Counted from the stretch's first letter, positions 32,493-42,442 are shown. The stretch is 45,301 bases of DNA from Lachnospira hominis (ex Liu et al. 2021) (GCF_014287955.1 NZ_JACOPD010000012.1:1-45301); one strand, 5' to 3'. Numbers and translations: made by a program. Notes: generated by a model not told the origin, from the letters alone.

Positions 32493-32525
32493 AACATTTC
32501 CTTTCCCGAAGCAATGTATTTTTGC

Positions 32526-34001
32526 CTATATCTCGTCCAAAAGCTGCTGTCTTGCATTATCTCTTAACATATTCTTATTGTAATAATAAAATTTATCACA
32601 ACCATTCTCCTGTATAAATGATATACTGTAAAATCCTGCTGCCAGCTCAGTCACAAACAGAACCATCTCCGGTCCATGTCCAAACGCTTTCTCGGCAAAA
32701 TCAAAAGCATTGTTTAATTCTAACATAATCTGTTGTGATAATGCCTCACGTTTATCTGAAAGTTTCATAAATTCTGATGAAATTATTGTAAACACATCTG
32801 TATGTTCACTGACACCTGCATTTTTTACTGCCAGTTCATAATCACCAATTTCACGTATTACAGCCGCATTAACAGCCTGTGCATCTTCATCCCACAGGCC
32901 TTTTTCTTTATCACGCAGATATGTGTTTCTCATATCTTTAACAACATCCGAAAATACAAGTGCTTCATTTTTCTGAAAAAACTTTAATTCATCGAAAAGT
33001 TTCTGTGCCGTCATTGTCATTCTGTAATACTTTTTAAATTCAGCATTTAATGCTCCCAGGACAAGACTCACTACACTTATTCTCTCATCAAATGGTGCTT
33101 TTGCCAGACGAGTATACACACTCTGTGCTGTATTTGCCAAAAGAATATCTTTGACATTGTAAGATTTTTCATATTTGTAATACAATGCAAGATAATTGGC
33201 AAAATCCATAGCAGTATCTTCATCCTGAAGATACTGTGAAATCACCTGCTCATCCACAGAAATTCCAAGCTTTTCATATGCCTTTATTATATCAGACAGA
33301 TCTTCCCATCCTCTGGCTGTGACAAAACGCTTGCCTTCAACCGTAGTTTCTATCTTATAAAAGTTCTCCTGTCTTGCATCAAGATAAGAAAGAACTGCTG
33401 CATGTATGCCTTTTTTTCGTGCATAATTCTTCCAAATATCATAATCCGGCGTAACTTCTATATACTTGACACGGTCAAGTGTAACAACGTCAAAATCCCT
33501 GACTGAACGGTTATATTCCGGTGGATTCCCCGCTGCAACAATTATCCATCCATCCGGAACTTTCGTATTTCCAAACATCTTTGCCTGAAGAAACTGAAGC
33601 ATAACAGGTGCAAGTGTCTCAGATACACAATTTATCTCATCTATAAATAAAATACCTTCTTTTATTCCTGTCTTCTCAATCTTATCATGCACAGATGCAA
33701 TAATCTCACTCATTGTATATGATGTAACTGAATATTCATTTCCATCATATACCTTTTTATCAATAAAAGGCAGACCCATCGCACTCTGTCTCGTGTGATG
33801 TGTCATAGTATATGCAGCAAGTGATATACCACATTCTCTTGCTGCCTGATCCATTATTGCAGTCTTACCAATTCCCGGAGGCCCGATAAGCAGTACCGGT
33901 CTTTGATGCACAGACGGAATAAGCGGATTCCCATCCTCATCTTTTGCAAGATATGCTTTTACTGTATTCTTTATTTCTTCCTTTGCTCTTTCAATATTCA
34001 T
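32526..34001 (-). CDS. MoxR-like AAA+ ATPase
   Basis: The product (491 residues from the ATG at 34001) has Walker A LIGPPGIGKT (about residues 37-46), Walker B ILFIDEINCV (about 112-121), sensor 1 IIVAAGNPPEYN and a DRVKYIEV segment. The C-terminal half is helical. MoxR ATPases work with VWA proteins as chaperones that assemble or activate complexes. The VWA gene ends one base before this ATG, and GAGGAA lies across its stop, so they are coupled. Confidence 0.88.
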   Translation of the reverse strand: MNIERAKEEIKNTVKAYLAKDEDGNPLIPSVHQRPVLLIGPPGIGKTAIMDQAARECGISLAAYTMTHHTRQSAMGLPFIDKKVYDGNEYSVTSYTMSEIIASVHDKIEKTGIKEGILFIDEINCVSETLAPVMLQFLQAKMFGNTKVPDGWIIVAAGNPPEYNRSVRDFDVVTLDRVKYIEVTPDYDIWKNYARKKGIHAAVLSYLDARQENFYKIETTVEGKRFVTARGWEDLSDIIKAYEKLGISVDEQVISQYLQDEDTAMDFANYLALYYKYEKSYNVKDILLANTAQSVYTRLAKAPFDERISVVSLVLGALNAEFKKYYRMTMTAQKLFDELKFFQKNEALVFSDVVKDMRNTYLRDKEKGLWDEDAQAVNAAVIREIGDYELAVKNAGVSEHTDVFTIISSEFMKLSDKREALSQQIMLELNNAFDFAEKAFGHGPEMVLFVTELAAGFYSISFIQENGCDKFYYYNKNMLRDNARQQLLDEI

Positions 34002-34002
34002 G

Positions 34003-35340
34003 TTATTCCTCAACTTTCCATTCAACTCTTATTGCCCAGCCCGGCACAATTCTGTCTGCATCATACATTTCAGGAAAAACAAATGCAACATCATATGGTG
34101 GCTTATGTTCAGGATAAATTCCATATCCGTCCGTAAAATAAAGCACACCTTTAAGACTTTTGAGTTCTCCCATCTGTCTTAATTTTTCTATATAATTAAA
34201 TGCCGGCCGGAAATCTGTTCCTCCAAAACCTTTTACAGCAAAATTATCCTTGAAACTTTCTGCCTGTTTCAAATCATTTATAACAATATCTTCCTGAACC
34301 TGATTATCACACTGTATAATATGCAGTCTTATTTTTTCAAAAAACAAATCTGATTCTGTAAGAATTCCCAAAGTCTCATTAATAAACTTCTGGACAAGCG
34401 TAAATGCACATGACCCTGATGTATCTATCACTATAACAAAATCCTTAATCCTGCTCTCTTCCCTGTATTCAAGTTCTTCTATAAGAGGCATATTACCATA
34501 CACAGTCATTCCGTAATTATAAAATCCATAATCAAATGAATCCATATCCACATGCATACTTTCTCTTGTCACAGCAGATTTTCTCAAAAAATCACGATAA
34601 GATATTTCCTTGTGATTAACTGCTTTGAGCATCTTTAAAAGATTGCCTTTTGTATCTCCTCTGCCCGAATCAAATGTCATTGCCGACTGCATCTTCTTTG
34701 CAGCATTCTCCCACTTTTCTTCCTGCTTATTATTATCTTCATCTGAGCTTGTGTTATCTTTATCGCTCTGGTCTGCATGCCAATATGCATGGTCGTCAAC
34801 TTCAAACTCCCCTGATGCAATCCACATCTGTGCCTGATTATTCATCTGCGTCTTTAATATATAAAATATATTAGCTGCACTAAGCACACGGCTTTTAGCA
34901 AGAATCTCCTTATATATCTGCTGCCGCTTTGTATTCTCCGGCTTTATAACACAGCTTAATTCAATTCCATCAACAAGATATTCTGCACATATGTCACATG
35001 ACAGATTCCAAAGCTGTATATCGTCTTCGTCTTTATACTTTTCTGCGTCATATATATGCCTGAACAGACAGTGCATTATCATATGTAAATACGCCCTGTT
35101 GACATCTGTCGGATTCTTTTTGTAATTTTCTATAAGAAGAACAGGATTATAATAAAGGAATCTGCCGTCTGTCGCCACAAACCTGATACGCCTGTCCGCC
35201 TTATACCCAAGCATATTCAATGCAAGAAACATATAACGCATTCCAAGAAAAAGTTCCTGTTTTGCCATATCAAGAACCTTTATTCCCGTCTTTTCCCAAT
35301 CTCTTTCTTCTTTGTTCTTAGTATTAATATTGTCTTCCAC
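34003..35340 (-). CDS. VWA-like domain protein with DUF2201-type N-terminus
   Basis: The 445-residue protein has an N-terminal putative metallopeptidase region (residues 15-130) where LHMIMHCLFRHIYD replaces the usual HExxH with HMIMH. An acidic, low-complexity linker follows (SDKDNTSSDEDNNKQEE), then a C-terminal VWA-like domain with DTSGSC in VIVIDTSGSCAF and GGTDFRPAF. The GTG start follows AAGGAAAGATAA. It is the partner of the MoxR ATPase directly downstream. Whether the altered zinc motif is still active is unclear. Confidence 0.82.
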   Translation of the reverse strand: MEDNINTKNKEERDWEKTGIKVLDMAKQELFLGMRYMFLALNMLGYKADRRIRFVATDGRFLYYNPVLLIENYKKNPTDVNRAYLHMIMHCLFRHIYDAEKYKDEDDIQLWNLSCDICAEYLVDGIELSCVIKPENTKRQQIYKEILAKSRVLSAANIFYILKTQMNNQAQMWIASGEFEVDDHAYWHADQSDKDNTSSDEDNNKQEEKWENAAKKMQSAMTFDSGRGDTKGNLLKMLKAVNHKEISYRDFLRKSAVTRESMHVDMDSFDYGFYNYGMTVYGNMPLIEELEYREESRIKDFVIVIDTSGSCAFTLVQKFINETLGILTESDLFFEKIRLHIIQCDNQVQEDIVINDLKQAESFKDNFAVKGFGGTDFRPAFNYIEKLRQMGELKSLKGVLYFTDGYGIYPEHKPPYDVAFVFPEMYDADRIVPGWAIRVEWKVEE

Positions 35341-35428
35341 TTATCTTTCCTTAACTATAATAATAAAGTTGCCACTTTGTTTGTTGATAATATCAATATA
35401 TCACTTTTAATATCATTTTGCATTGGAT

Positions 35429-36298
35429 TCAAAATTCAAACTTTCTGTGAGAAGGTGCAAAATGCTGTTTCTGATATGCAAGAAGCTGCCCCAGCCCCTC
35501 CATATGAGAATTTTCTCTTGCAGTATCTATACATGACATACATGATTCACGGTCAAGTATTTCCATGGAAAATATAAGGTTTAAACCGTCATAATCTTCA
35601 TTTTTCACCATATCATTCACTATCTCAATAATATTTTTATTAAGATAATCTTTATACTGCCGTTTTGCATCTTCAGATAATTTATATGGATACTTCAACC
35701 TGTAACATGCAATCTTATACGATGCATCTTTAACATCAATATACATTCCTGCCTGAAATAATCTGTCATACTGCATATAATTAACATCAGTACCGTCGAC
35801 ACATTCCCTGTACTGTATCCCTGAACCTTCCGTAATCTGATTAACAATTCTTGCCGGCGTATTTTCTTCATAATTATAAAGATAATATGGAAATACCAGC
35901 ACGGCATCATCATCGTCGTAATGTATAGTCACCTTAACTTCATTATTTACTTCCGACAAAACACCTTTTAAACACTTGGTGTTCAGACCTGTTCCGATTA
36001 TATTTATGTCATGAAGCCTGTAACAGTTTTTAAATGCACCATCACCAATATCCGTAACGGTATCATAAAGTGTTATTGATGCAAGATTCCTGCAATTGTA
36101 AAATGCATGTGCACCAATCGAAACGACTGTCTCCGGCAGTGTTATTTCAACAATTTCCCTATGCTCACTAAACGCAAATGCCCCAACTGAAACTATCTTC
36201 TTATTATCTATTTTTTCCGAAATTGTAATTTTTTCTTCTTCTCCTGAATATTGTTTTAAAACAGCTTCGTCCATATTCAAATCATCAAGTTCGTACAT
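35429..36298 (-). CDS. BspA-type leucine-rich repeat protein
   Basis: From the ATG at 36298 (GAGGAA upstream) the 289-residue protein has three BspA/TpLRR-type repeats in residues 30-105: IVSVGAFAFSEHREIVEITL, VVSIGAHAFYNCRNLASITL and VTDIGDGAFKNCYRLHDINI. A non-repeat helical C-terminal half follows, with YKIACYRLKYPYKLSEDAK. There is no signal peptide, so it is probably cytoplasmic. It heads the operon with the VWA and MoxR genes (88 bases downstream) and may act as the recognition subunit of that complex; this is inference. Confidence 0.8.
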   Translation of the reverse strand: MYELDDLNMDEAVLKQYSGEEEKITISEKIDNKKIVSVGAFAFSEHREIVEITLPETVVSIGAHAFYNCRNLASITLYDTVTDIGDGAFKNCYRLHDINIIGTGLNTKCLKGVLSEVNNEVKVTIHYDDDDAVLVFPYYLYNYEENTPARIVNQITEGSGIQYRECVDGTDVNYMQYDRLFQAGMYIDVKDASYKIACYRLKYPYKLSEDAKRQYKDYLNKNIIEIVNDMVKNEDYDGLNLIFSMEILDRESCMSCIDTARENSHMEGLGQLLAYQKQHFAPSHRKFEF

Positions 36299-36434
36299 AT
36301 CATTCCTCATATATTGTTTATTTTGTTAATAATAACACTTTAAAACGTCTCTTGCAATTTTATCCAATGGACTTTATAGTACGCTTATATTATAATTATG
36401 CTAATAAATGACATGATTTTTAAGGAGTTTTATT

Positions 36435-37562
36435 TTGGGATTTATTTTAAAAAGGCTTAAAAATTTTATAACATATAAAAAATATATATTAGCTGCCTGC
36501 ACTTTGAGTCTGTCTCTTACAATTCCATATATTTCATATGCCACTACACAGGATAACCTTGACGATGCAAATCAGAAACTTGAGGAATTAAGGCAGCAGC
36601 AGGCGGATATCTCATCCGATATGTCAGACCTTGTCTCACAGATTGATGATATCAACAGGTCTCTTACTGAAATTGACGAAAAGATGCAGGATTTATCAGA
36701 TAAAATTGACGACCTTTCTATGCAGAAAGAAGAACTTGACAAACAAAAAACCGAACAATACGCTGCAATGAAATTACGGATCCAATATATGTATGAACAT
36801 GGCAGCCAGAATGCCCTTGATATCATTCTAAGTTCACAGGGACTTTCCGATTTTTTATCAAAATCAGAATATGTGACGCAATTGTCTTCATATGACCGAA
36901 GAATGCTTGAAAAAATGGAAAATATAATAACGCAGATAGCCGAAAACAGTGATGAACTTGAAAAAGATTATGCTTCTTTAGATAAATTAAAGTCTGAATC
37001 ATCCAGACAGTCAGAACGACTTAATGCACTTCTTGATTCAAAACAACAGGAGCTTGCATCTAACAGTGATGATATTACAAAGTTTGAAGAACTTGCCCTC
37101 CAGTATGAACAACAGCTTGAAGAAGAGCGGATACGTGAAGCCGAGGAAGCTGCCAGACGTGAGCAGGAAAAAAATAACAGTTTAAATGCCGGGGGAAACA
37201 ATTATCCCCATATAGATTATACTGCTTCTGACATTGATATGCTCGCAGCTATTATTGAATGTGAAGCCGGAAACCAGTCATATGAAGGAAAATGTGCTGT
37301 GGGAAGTGTCATTATAAACCGTGTACGCAATCCACGTTTTGCCAATACAATACAGGAAGTCATATTTGCTCCCGGACAATTTTCGCCGGTTGCAAGCGGA
37401 CGTTTTGCAATAGTCCTTGCAAGAGGTGCAGATAGTGCATGCGTTGAAGCTGCAACAGCAGTCCTTAATGGTTATATTAACGTAGACTGCCTCTATTTCC
37501 ACGCTTACCGCGGAAGCATTGATGATGATAAATTAATTATTGGCGACCATGTATTCTTCTAA
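36435..37562 (+). CDS. Coiled-coil (CwlO-like) cell wall hydrolase with SleB domain
   Basis: The 375-residue protein has an N-terminal signal peptide (about residues 1-38, ending ISYATT). A long coiled coil (39-250) as in CwlO/PcsB proteins follows, then a SleB-type hydrolase domain (260-375: MLAAIIECEAGNQSYEGKCA, SVIINRVRNPRF and CLYFHAYRG). It should cleave peptidoglycan at the cell surface. The start is a TTG with AAGGAG 7 bases upstream. Its 3' end overlaps the convergent gene by 30 bases. Confidence 0.88.
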   Translation: MGFILKRLKNFITYKKYILAACTLSLSLTIPYISYATTQDNLDDANQKLEELRQQQADISSDMSDLVSQIDDINRSLTEIDEKMQDLSDKIDDLSMQKEELDKQKTEQYAAMKLRIQYMYEHGSQNALDIILSSQGLSDFLSKSEYVTQLSSYDRRMLEKMENIITQIAENSDELEKDYASLDKLKSESSRQSERLNALLDSKQQELASNSDDITKFEELALQYEQQLEEERIREAEEAARREQEKNNSLNAGGNNYPHIDYTASDIDMLAAIIECEAGNQSYEGKCAVGSVIINRVRNPRFANTIQEVIFAPGQFSPVASGRFAIVLARGADSACVEAATAVLNGYINVDCLYFHAYRGSIDDDKLIIGDHVFF

Positions 37563-37961
37563 CATGCGGTCTATTTTTACTTTTATGGGGGACATTTCCC
37601 CCATTCTTTTTTGTGCATCTTCCATATTCTGTTCCATCTGTGACAATTTTTGTGAGTCTTTGCCAACAGCATATACATTTTTATAAAATGCCGCCTTATA
37701 ATAATCCGCAACAGCCACACACTCTTTAAAATCCTGTGTTGCATTCTTTTTATTTTCTTCAAGTTTTAATGAATATTTCTGTGCATAATCAACAGCTTTT
37801 CCATACTCATCTTCACCATATAACTTCATCAGGAAATATGTTTTACTGTCAACATTAATATTATCACTGTTTTCTTTTATTGCTATTATCATGCAGGCAT
37901 TAACCAGGACGAGAAGCACAATAATAATGTCCATTATTACAATTTTTTTCTTAATTTTCAT
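37533..37961 (-). CDS. Short membrane-anchored protein, last gene of the zinc-ribbon operon
   Basis: The 142-residue protein has one N-terminal membrane helix (residues 8-29, IVIMDIIIVLLVLVNACMI) and a helical outer part with no recognised family. GAGGAG precedes the ATG, which lies inside the end of the upstream gene (11-base overlap). Its last 30 bases overlap the convergent SleB gene. Confidence 0.65.
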   Translation of the reverse strand: MKIKKKIVIMDIIIVLLVLVNACMIIAIKENSDNINVDSKTYFLMKLYGEDEYGKAVDYAQKYSLKLEENKKNATQDFKECVAVADYYKAAFYKNVYAVGKDSQKLSQMEQNMEDAQKRMGEMSPIKVKIDRMLEEYMVANN

Positions 37962-38622
37962 GTAAGCTCCTCTCTATAAGACATCTGCTTATTGATGCCT
38001 GCGAATACTCTGCTATTTTATCTAAATCATCATCAATAACATGATAATACTGCTTTAAAAGATTCCCCATATCTTTTCTCATCTTATCAAGATATGATTT
38101 ATTTTTATCTGATATTGTACTATTTTTATCGTTATATGCTGAAATCTGGGAGTAATAATAAAATTTTGAAAGATATTCACTTAAACCGGATATATCCTGC
38201 TCTTCAAGGTTATAATTATTATCCTGTTTATTCATAAATGACTGCGACCATGAATAATATCTTGCAGCCATAAGTACCGGATATTCTTCTGAAAATGAAT
38301 TGTTATCCAATGCATCAATTGAATCACTATACTTAGATAAACCTACATAGTCACCATTATCAAGATAAGAATATATCTGTTCACTAATCTTAACTTTACT
38401 GCTGTCAATCTTTGATTTTTTTACTGCCTTATTAATCGGTTCAACCAAAAATGCTGATATGAACAATATAAGTAATACTGCCGGTATAACAGCAGACAGA
38501 GCAGTTTTAGAAGCAATTTTTTCACGTTTCTGTGTCTTTTTATAAACTTCTTTTTCTGTCCTGTTATATTCTTTATCAAAATTATTCATTGATGCTTTGT
38601 GGCTTTTTTCACTGGATTTCAT
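37951..38622 (-). CDS. Membrane-anchored protein, paralogue of the zinc-ribbon protein's outer domain
   Basis: The 223-residue protein has a basic N-terminus, one membrane helix (about residues 42-62) and an outer helical domain. The domain resembles that of the first gene in this operon: NGDYVGLSKYSDSIDALDNN corresponds to KDYYGFYNYCDNLEIAGWSD, and DLDKIAEYSQASISRCLIER corresponds to ESENIKNMSRSQIQTVIEDS. It lacks the zinc ribbon, which is supplied by the small gene just upstream (14-base overlap). No family recognised. Confidence 0.65.
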   Translation of the reverse strand: MKSSEKSHKASMNNFDKEYNRTEKEVYKKTQKREKIASKTALSAVIPAVLLILFISAFLVEPINKAVKKSKIDSSKVKISEQIYSYLDNGDYVGLSKYSDSIDALDNNSFSEEYPVLMAARYYSWSQSFMNKQDNNYNLEEQDISGLSEYLSKFYYYSQISAYNDKNSTISDKNKSYLDKMRKDMGNLLKQYYHVIDDDLDKIAEYSQASISRCLIERSLHEN

Positions 38623-38941
38623 TAATAATATTCCCTCTCATCTCATTTATCTGCTTTGAATAATTATTTTTGTCAATTGATATAATTGTAAAAATCACAG
38701 CTATTATAACTGCTATTACGGCAGCAGTAATTCCGGCAATTTTCAAGATTTCTTTTAAAATTATTTTTTTGTCAATATAAGCAAGGGATGCCAGTCTTTT
38801 TCTTATCTGCGACATTCTCTGCATATATATTTTTTCCTGACCGTAAAAATTGGCATTGCCACAATATGGACAGTTTGCAAGTTCTTCAGGATACTCTGCT
38901 GAACAATATTTACATGTTACTGTTTTTTTCATATCACTCAT
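38609..38941 (-). CDS. Zinc-ribbon membrane protein
   Basis: The 110-residue protein has a zinc ribbon CKYCSAEYPEELANCPYCG (residues 10-28) at the N-terminus and a membrane helix (about 68-90). It looks like the first half of the 263-residue gene upstream. AAGGAG precedes the ATG, which overlaps the upstream stop by four bases (ATGA). Confidence 0.7.
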   Translation of the reverse strand: MSDMKKTVTCKYCSAEYPEELANCPYCGNANFYGQEKIYMQRMSQIRKRLASLAYIDKKIILKEILKIAGITAAVIAVIIAVIFTIISIDKNNYSKQINEMRGNIINEIQ

Positions 38942-39711
38942 TTTATGTCTCCTTGCGAATCATGTCTGTTAATACTATCTTCAATCACTGTCTGTATCTG
39001 ACTTCTGCTCATGTTTTTTATGTTTTCTGATTCTTCGTCATTAATATAAAAATACGTCTTTAATATCAGACACATATCATCATGGATTTCTCTTACCTTT
39101 GTGTCAGAATCTTCGCCATATGCCGGCTTTCCATATATATAGTGAAGATTATTGTAATCATAGAATTCCGCAAGGAGACTACAGGCATCCGACAATGCCC
39201 TATTCTTATCATAAATATTATCAGAAGCAAGATATTTTGCAATATAATCATTTACAAATATATAGATCTGTGCAGCCTCTATCTGTGGATGATATGAAAG
39301 AAATGGTCCGTCTGACCAGCCGGCGATTTCAAGATTATCACAATAATTATAAAATCCATAATAATCTTTGTAATTCCAATATCTGTCAAGCTTCTCCACT
39401 ACTTTATCATAATTTTGTGCCGCCTTTTTTTGTTTCTTTGCAAATTCTTTGCCACTTACAGTCATATAAACGGCAAGCCCCAGAAAAACAGCCAGCAATA
39501 TAATTATATATATTCCACGCACATATACTTTCGCAGTATATGACTGGCTCGTCATCACTCTGGCATCTGCTGCATCTGTTCTTTCCTGATATTTTTTCAT
39601 ATCAGCATTATATTTTTTTCCAAGTGGATTTTCTTTTCCACAATGCGGACATACTGAATCTGTCAAATTAACAATACCACCACAAAAGCGGCATTTCATT
39701 TCATCTCTCAC
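38938..39711 (-). CDS. Zinc-ribbon protein with membrane helix and outer helical domain
   Basis: The product has a zinc ribbon with CRFCGG and CPHCGK near its N-terminus, a membrane helix (about residues 68-90, YIIILLAVFLGLAVYMTV) and an outer helical domain paralogous to the third gene of the operon. The start is uncertain: a GTG at 39711 has AGGAG 9 bases upstream, while an ATG at 39699 starts MKCRFCGG. It is the first of four overlapping genes and follows the M20 gene in the same direction. Function unknown; a membrane-associated sensing role is a guess. Confidence 0.65.
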   Translation of the reverse strand: MRDEMKCRFCGGIVNLTDSVCPHCGKENPLGKKYNADMKKYQERTDAADARVMTSQSYTAKVYVRGIYIIILLAVFLGLAVYMTVSGKEFAKKQKKAAQNYDKVVEKLDRYWNYKDYYGFYNYCDNLEIAGWSDGPFLSYHPQIEAAQIYIFVNDYIAKYLASDNIYDKNRALSDACSLLAEFYDYNNLHYIYGKPAYGEDSDTKVREIHDDMCLILKTYFYINDEESENIKNMSRSQIQTVIEDSINRHDSQGDIK

Positions 39712-39732
39712 CCAACTGCACTCCTGCATATT

Positions 39733-40917
39733 TTATTTTTCTTTTGCAGCATTAAACTCTTCTTTTATTTCTTCTAAAAGTCCCGGATTAGTAAGCACAT
39801 CACTTATTGAATCCGCCATGATTTTAGCTGCATAAACAATTGCATCATGTGCCGCCTGTGATTTTCCGGCATCAAGATATTCCTGTGAATGTGGCTGTGC
39901 ATCAGGCTGTGTAAAAGCAATTCTTATACATGAACCCGGCACTTCATACAGCACATTTCCAAAATCTGTTGAGCCTGTTTTCTCACGCGGAGGTGCAATT
40001 GCAGGTGCATTTTCATATGACGCATTTTCCATCAGAAGATTGTTTACCTTATGGCATACAACTTTACTCTTAAACGGAAGGTCCCTTTGAATTTCATAAG
40101 TTGTATCCGTCATAAGCGAAGCACCTTTGATTATATTATAAAACCGCTCAACAACTTCATCAAGATATTTTGTACTGTAAGATCGAAGTGTATATTCCGC
40201 AACCGTTAAATCCGGCACAACATTTGGTGGACCTCCTGCATTACGGATTGTATAATGCATGCGTGTATCATCTTTTACATGTTCACGAAGCATTTCTATT
40301 GCATGAAATGATAAAAGTGCCGCATCTAATGCACTTCTGCCCTGTTCAGGACTTATTGCGGCATGACTCTTTATGCCATGAAAAGTTACAACAAAATTCT
40401 CAAGTGCCATACATTTTTCATCTACAGAAGTATTAGGTGAGCCATGTGACATAAATGCAAGATCAAGTTCTTTCATATATCCTTTATCAAGCATAACTAT
40501 CTTTCCACCAAGAGTTTCTTCTGCCGGAGTTCCATACACAACAATTGTGCATGGATACTCTGACATACATTCTTTTACTGCTATTGCTGCACCAATCCCT
40601 GCCGGTCCCTGAAGATGATGCCCACATGCATGTCCTATCTTTTCAAGTGCATCATATTCAACAAGGATTCCGATTACAGGACCTCCGCTTCCATTTCTCC
40701 ATTCAGCACGAAACGCTGTAGGAAATCCCGTTCCTCTTTCCACCTCAAACCCTTCTTTTTCAAGATAGCTGCAAAGAAGTTCTGCGGATTGATATTCTTC
40801 GCCGCTCACTTCTGATAAATCAAATATTTTATCAGCCATTGCCGTAAGCTCATCGCGGCGGTTTTCTATTGATTTTCCAAGTTTTTGTTTTAAATTATTC
40901 ATCATTTTTATTTCCAT
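39733..40917 (-). CDS. M20 family amidohydrolase
   Basis: The 394-residue metal-dependent hydrolase has the M20D/AbgB-type signatures: VEYDALEKIGHACGHHLQG (about residues 86-104, with the metal-binding CGHH), PAEETLGGK, FMSHGSPNTS and HSQEYLDA-type C-terminal ligands. Enzymes of this group hydrolyse aminoacyl amides such as N-acyl or p-aminobenzoyl-glutamate compounds; the substrate here is not known. It follows the YfcC transporter gene by one base, so transport and hydrolysis of the same compound are likely. Confidence 0.85.
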   Translation of the reverse strand: MEIKMMNNLKQKLGKSIENRRDELTAMADKIFDLSEVSGEEYQSAELLCSYLEKEGFEVERGTGFPTAFRAEWRNGSGGPVIGILVEYDALEKIGHACGHHLQGPAGIGAAIAVKECMSEYPCTIVVYGTPAEETLGGKIVMLDKGYMKELDLAFMSHGSPNTSVDEKCMALENFVVTFHGIKSHAAISPEQGRSALDAALLSFHAIEMLREHVKDDTRMHYTIRNAGGPPNVVPDLTVAEYTLRSYSTKYLDEVVERFYNIIKGASLMTDTTYEIQRDLPFKSKVVCHKVNNLLMENASYENAPAIAPPREKTGSTDFGNVLYEVPGSCIRIAFTQPDAQPHSQEYLDAGKSQAAHDAIVYAAKIMADSISDVLTNPGLLEEIKEEFNAAKEK

Positions 40918-40918
40918 T

Positions 40919-42316
40919 TTAATATCCTATGATAAGTGCCCCAAGCATAAATAAACAGCCCAATGCAGTCCATATAAGGAAAAGCGGCATCATAAATTTG
41001 AGCCATTTGCTGTATGGAATCTTTGATACTGCAAGATATCCCATAAGTGATGATGACATTGGAAGCACAGAGTTAGAGAAACCATCTCCAAGCTGGAATG
41101 CAAGAACTGCTGTCTGGCGTGAAATTCCAACAAGATCTGATACGGGTACCATAAGAGGCATCGTTACTGCTGCCTGACCTGTTCCTGATACAATTACGCA
41201 ATTGATAAGTGACTGGCATATAAACATGCCGACTGCTTTAATTGAACCCGGCATAACATTAACAATATTAACAATTCCATAGACAATTGTATCAAGAATT
41301 TTTGCATCACTTAATATAACTTCGACTGTACGTGCGATACCAATTATAAGACATCCAACAACAATACCTTTTGCTCCGTTGCCAAATTCCTTTGCAATCC
41401 TGCTTGGTCCATAACCACTTACAAGCCCACAGGCTATTCCCATAAAAATAAATAATCCCGACATTTCCTCAAAATACCAGCCTTTTTTAGAAAGTCCGTA
41501 AATAAGTATTCCAAATCCTGCTGCCATGATTACAAGAACTGCTATCTGGCTCTTTGATATACTGTCAGATACATCTTCAAATGTATATTCTGTATCTTCC
41601 TGAATTCCATATATAACACTCTTTTCAGGATTCGCTGCTACTTTTTTTGCATAAATAATTATATATGCACTTGTAGCGGCAAGAAGAATGACAAGGATAA
41701 CTATTCTGTAAGCCATTCCAGAAAAAAGCGGAAGTTCTGCTATATCCTGTGCCACACCGACATTGAAAGGATTAAGTATACCCGCCGTAAAGCCTACTGC
41801 TGCACCAAGTGCAATCATCGCTGTTCCTGTAACTTTATCAAGTCCAAGAAATAAAGCAAGTGTTATTCCGATTGGCACAAATATCATTACTTCTGATGAC
41901 ATTCCCATTGTAAATCCAAATATTGAAAATAAAGTTAAAAATACAGGAATAACTGCATATTTATGTTTTGAAAATGTCTTTGAAAGTTTTTTACATAATG
42001 CTGTCAAGGCACCTGTTGATGTAATTACTTCAAAAGCACCTCCGATTATAAGCATAAATGTAATTGTTGATGCCGACTTTACAATTCCTGTGTATATAGC
42101 TGACGGAATTAATAAAGGATTGAGCGGGTTAGATGCAATTCTGTGATAACTGCCCGCCTCGACAAGTGTTTTTCCTGTTGCCGCATCTTTAAATCTTGTA
42201 AATTCACCTGCCGGTATGAGATACGTTGCTATTGCTGCAATAATGATAATTGCAACAAGAATTACAAACGTATGCGGCGTTTTCCATTTTTTCTTCTGCT
42301 TTTCTTCTGGCTGCAT
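40919..42316 (-). CDS. YfcC family transporter
   Basis: The 465-residue membrane protein has about a dozen hydrophobic segments and YfcC/DcuC-type motifs: YLIPAGEFTRF near residue 35, NPFNVGVAQDIAELPLFSG in the middle, and a C-terminal GTGQAAVTMPLMVPVSDLVG. The family moves dicarboxylates or peptides/amino-acid conjugates. AAGGAA precedes the ATG. It is divergent from a LysR gene and heads the operon with the M20 hydrolase. Confidence 0.85.
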   Translation of the reverse strand: MQPEEKQKKKWKTPHTFVILVAIIIIAAIATYLIPAGEFTRFKDAATGKTLVEAGSYHRIASNPLNPLLIPSAIYTGIVKSASTITFMLIIGGAFEVITSTGALTALCKKLSKTFSKHKYAVIPVFLTLFSIFGFTMGMSSEVMIFVPIGITLALFLGLDKVTGTAMIALGAAVGFTAGILNPFNVGVAQDIAELPLFSGMAYRIVILVILLAATSAYIIIYAKKVAANPEKSVIYGIQEDTEYTFEDVSDSISKSQIAVLVIMAAGFGILIYGLSKKGWYFEEMSGLFIFMGIACGLVSGYGPSRIAKEFGNGAKGIVVGCLIIGIARTVEVILSDAKILDTIVYGIVNIVNVMPGSIKAVGMFICQSLINCVIVSGTGQAAVTMPLMVPVSDLVGISRQTAVLAFQLGDGFSNSVLPMSSSLMGYLAVSKIPYSKWLKFMMPLFLIWTALGCLFMLGALIIGY

Positions 42317-42442
42317 AATTTTTTCCTTCCTGATTATAAATAAATTCGACTAACATTTTATCAGTAACCGTAATGTTATTGACGATTGTCTTTTTATATT
42401 TTAATATAGTAAAAACCAAAAGTGAAATTATATGTTTTTATC

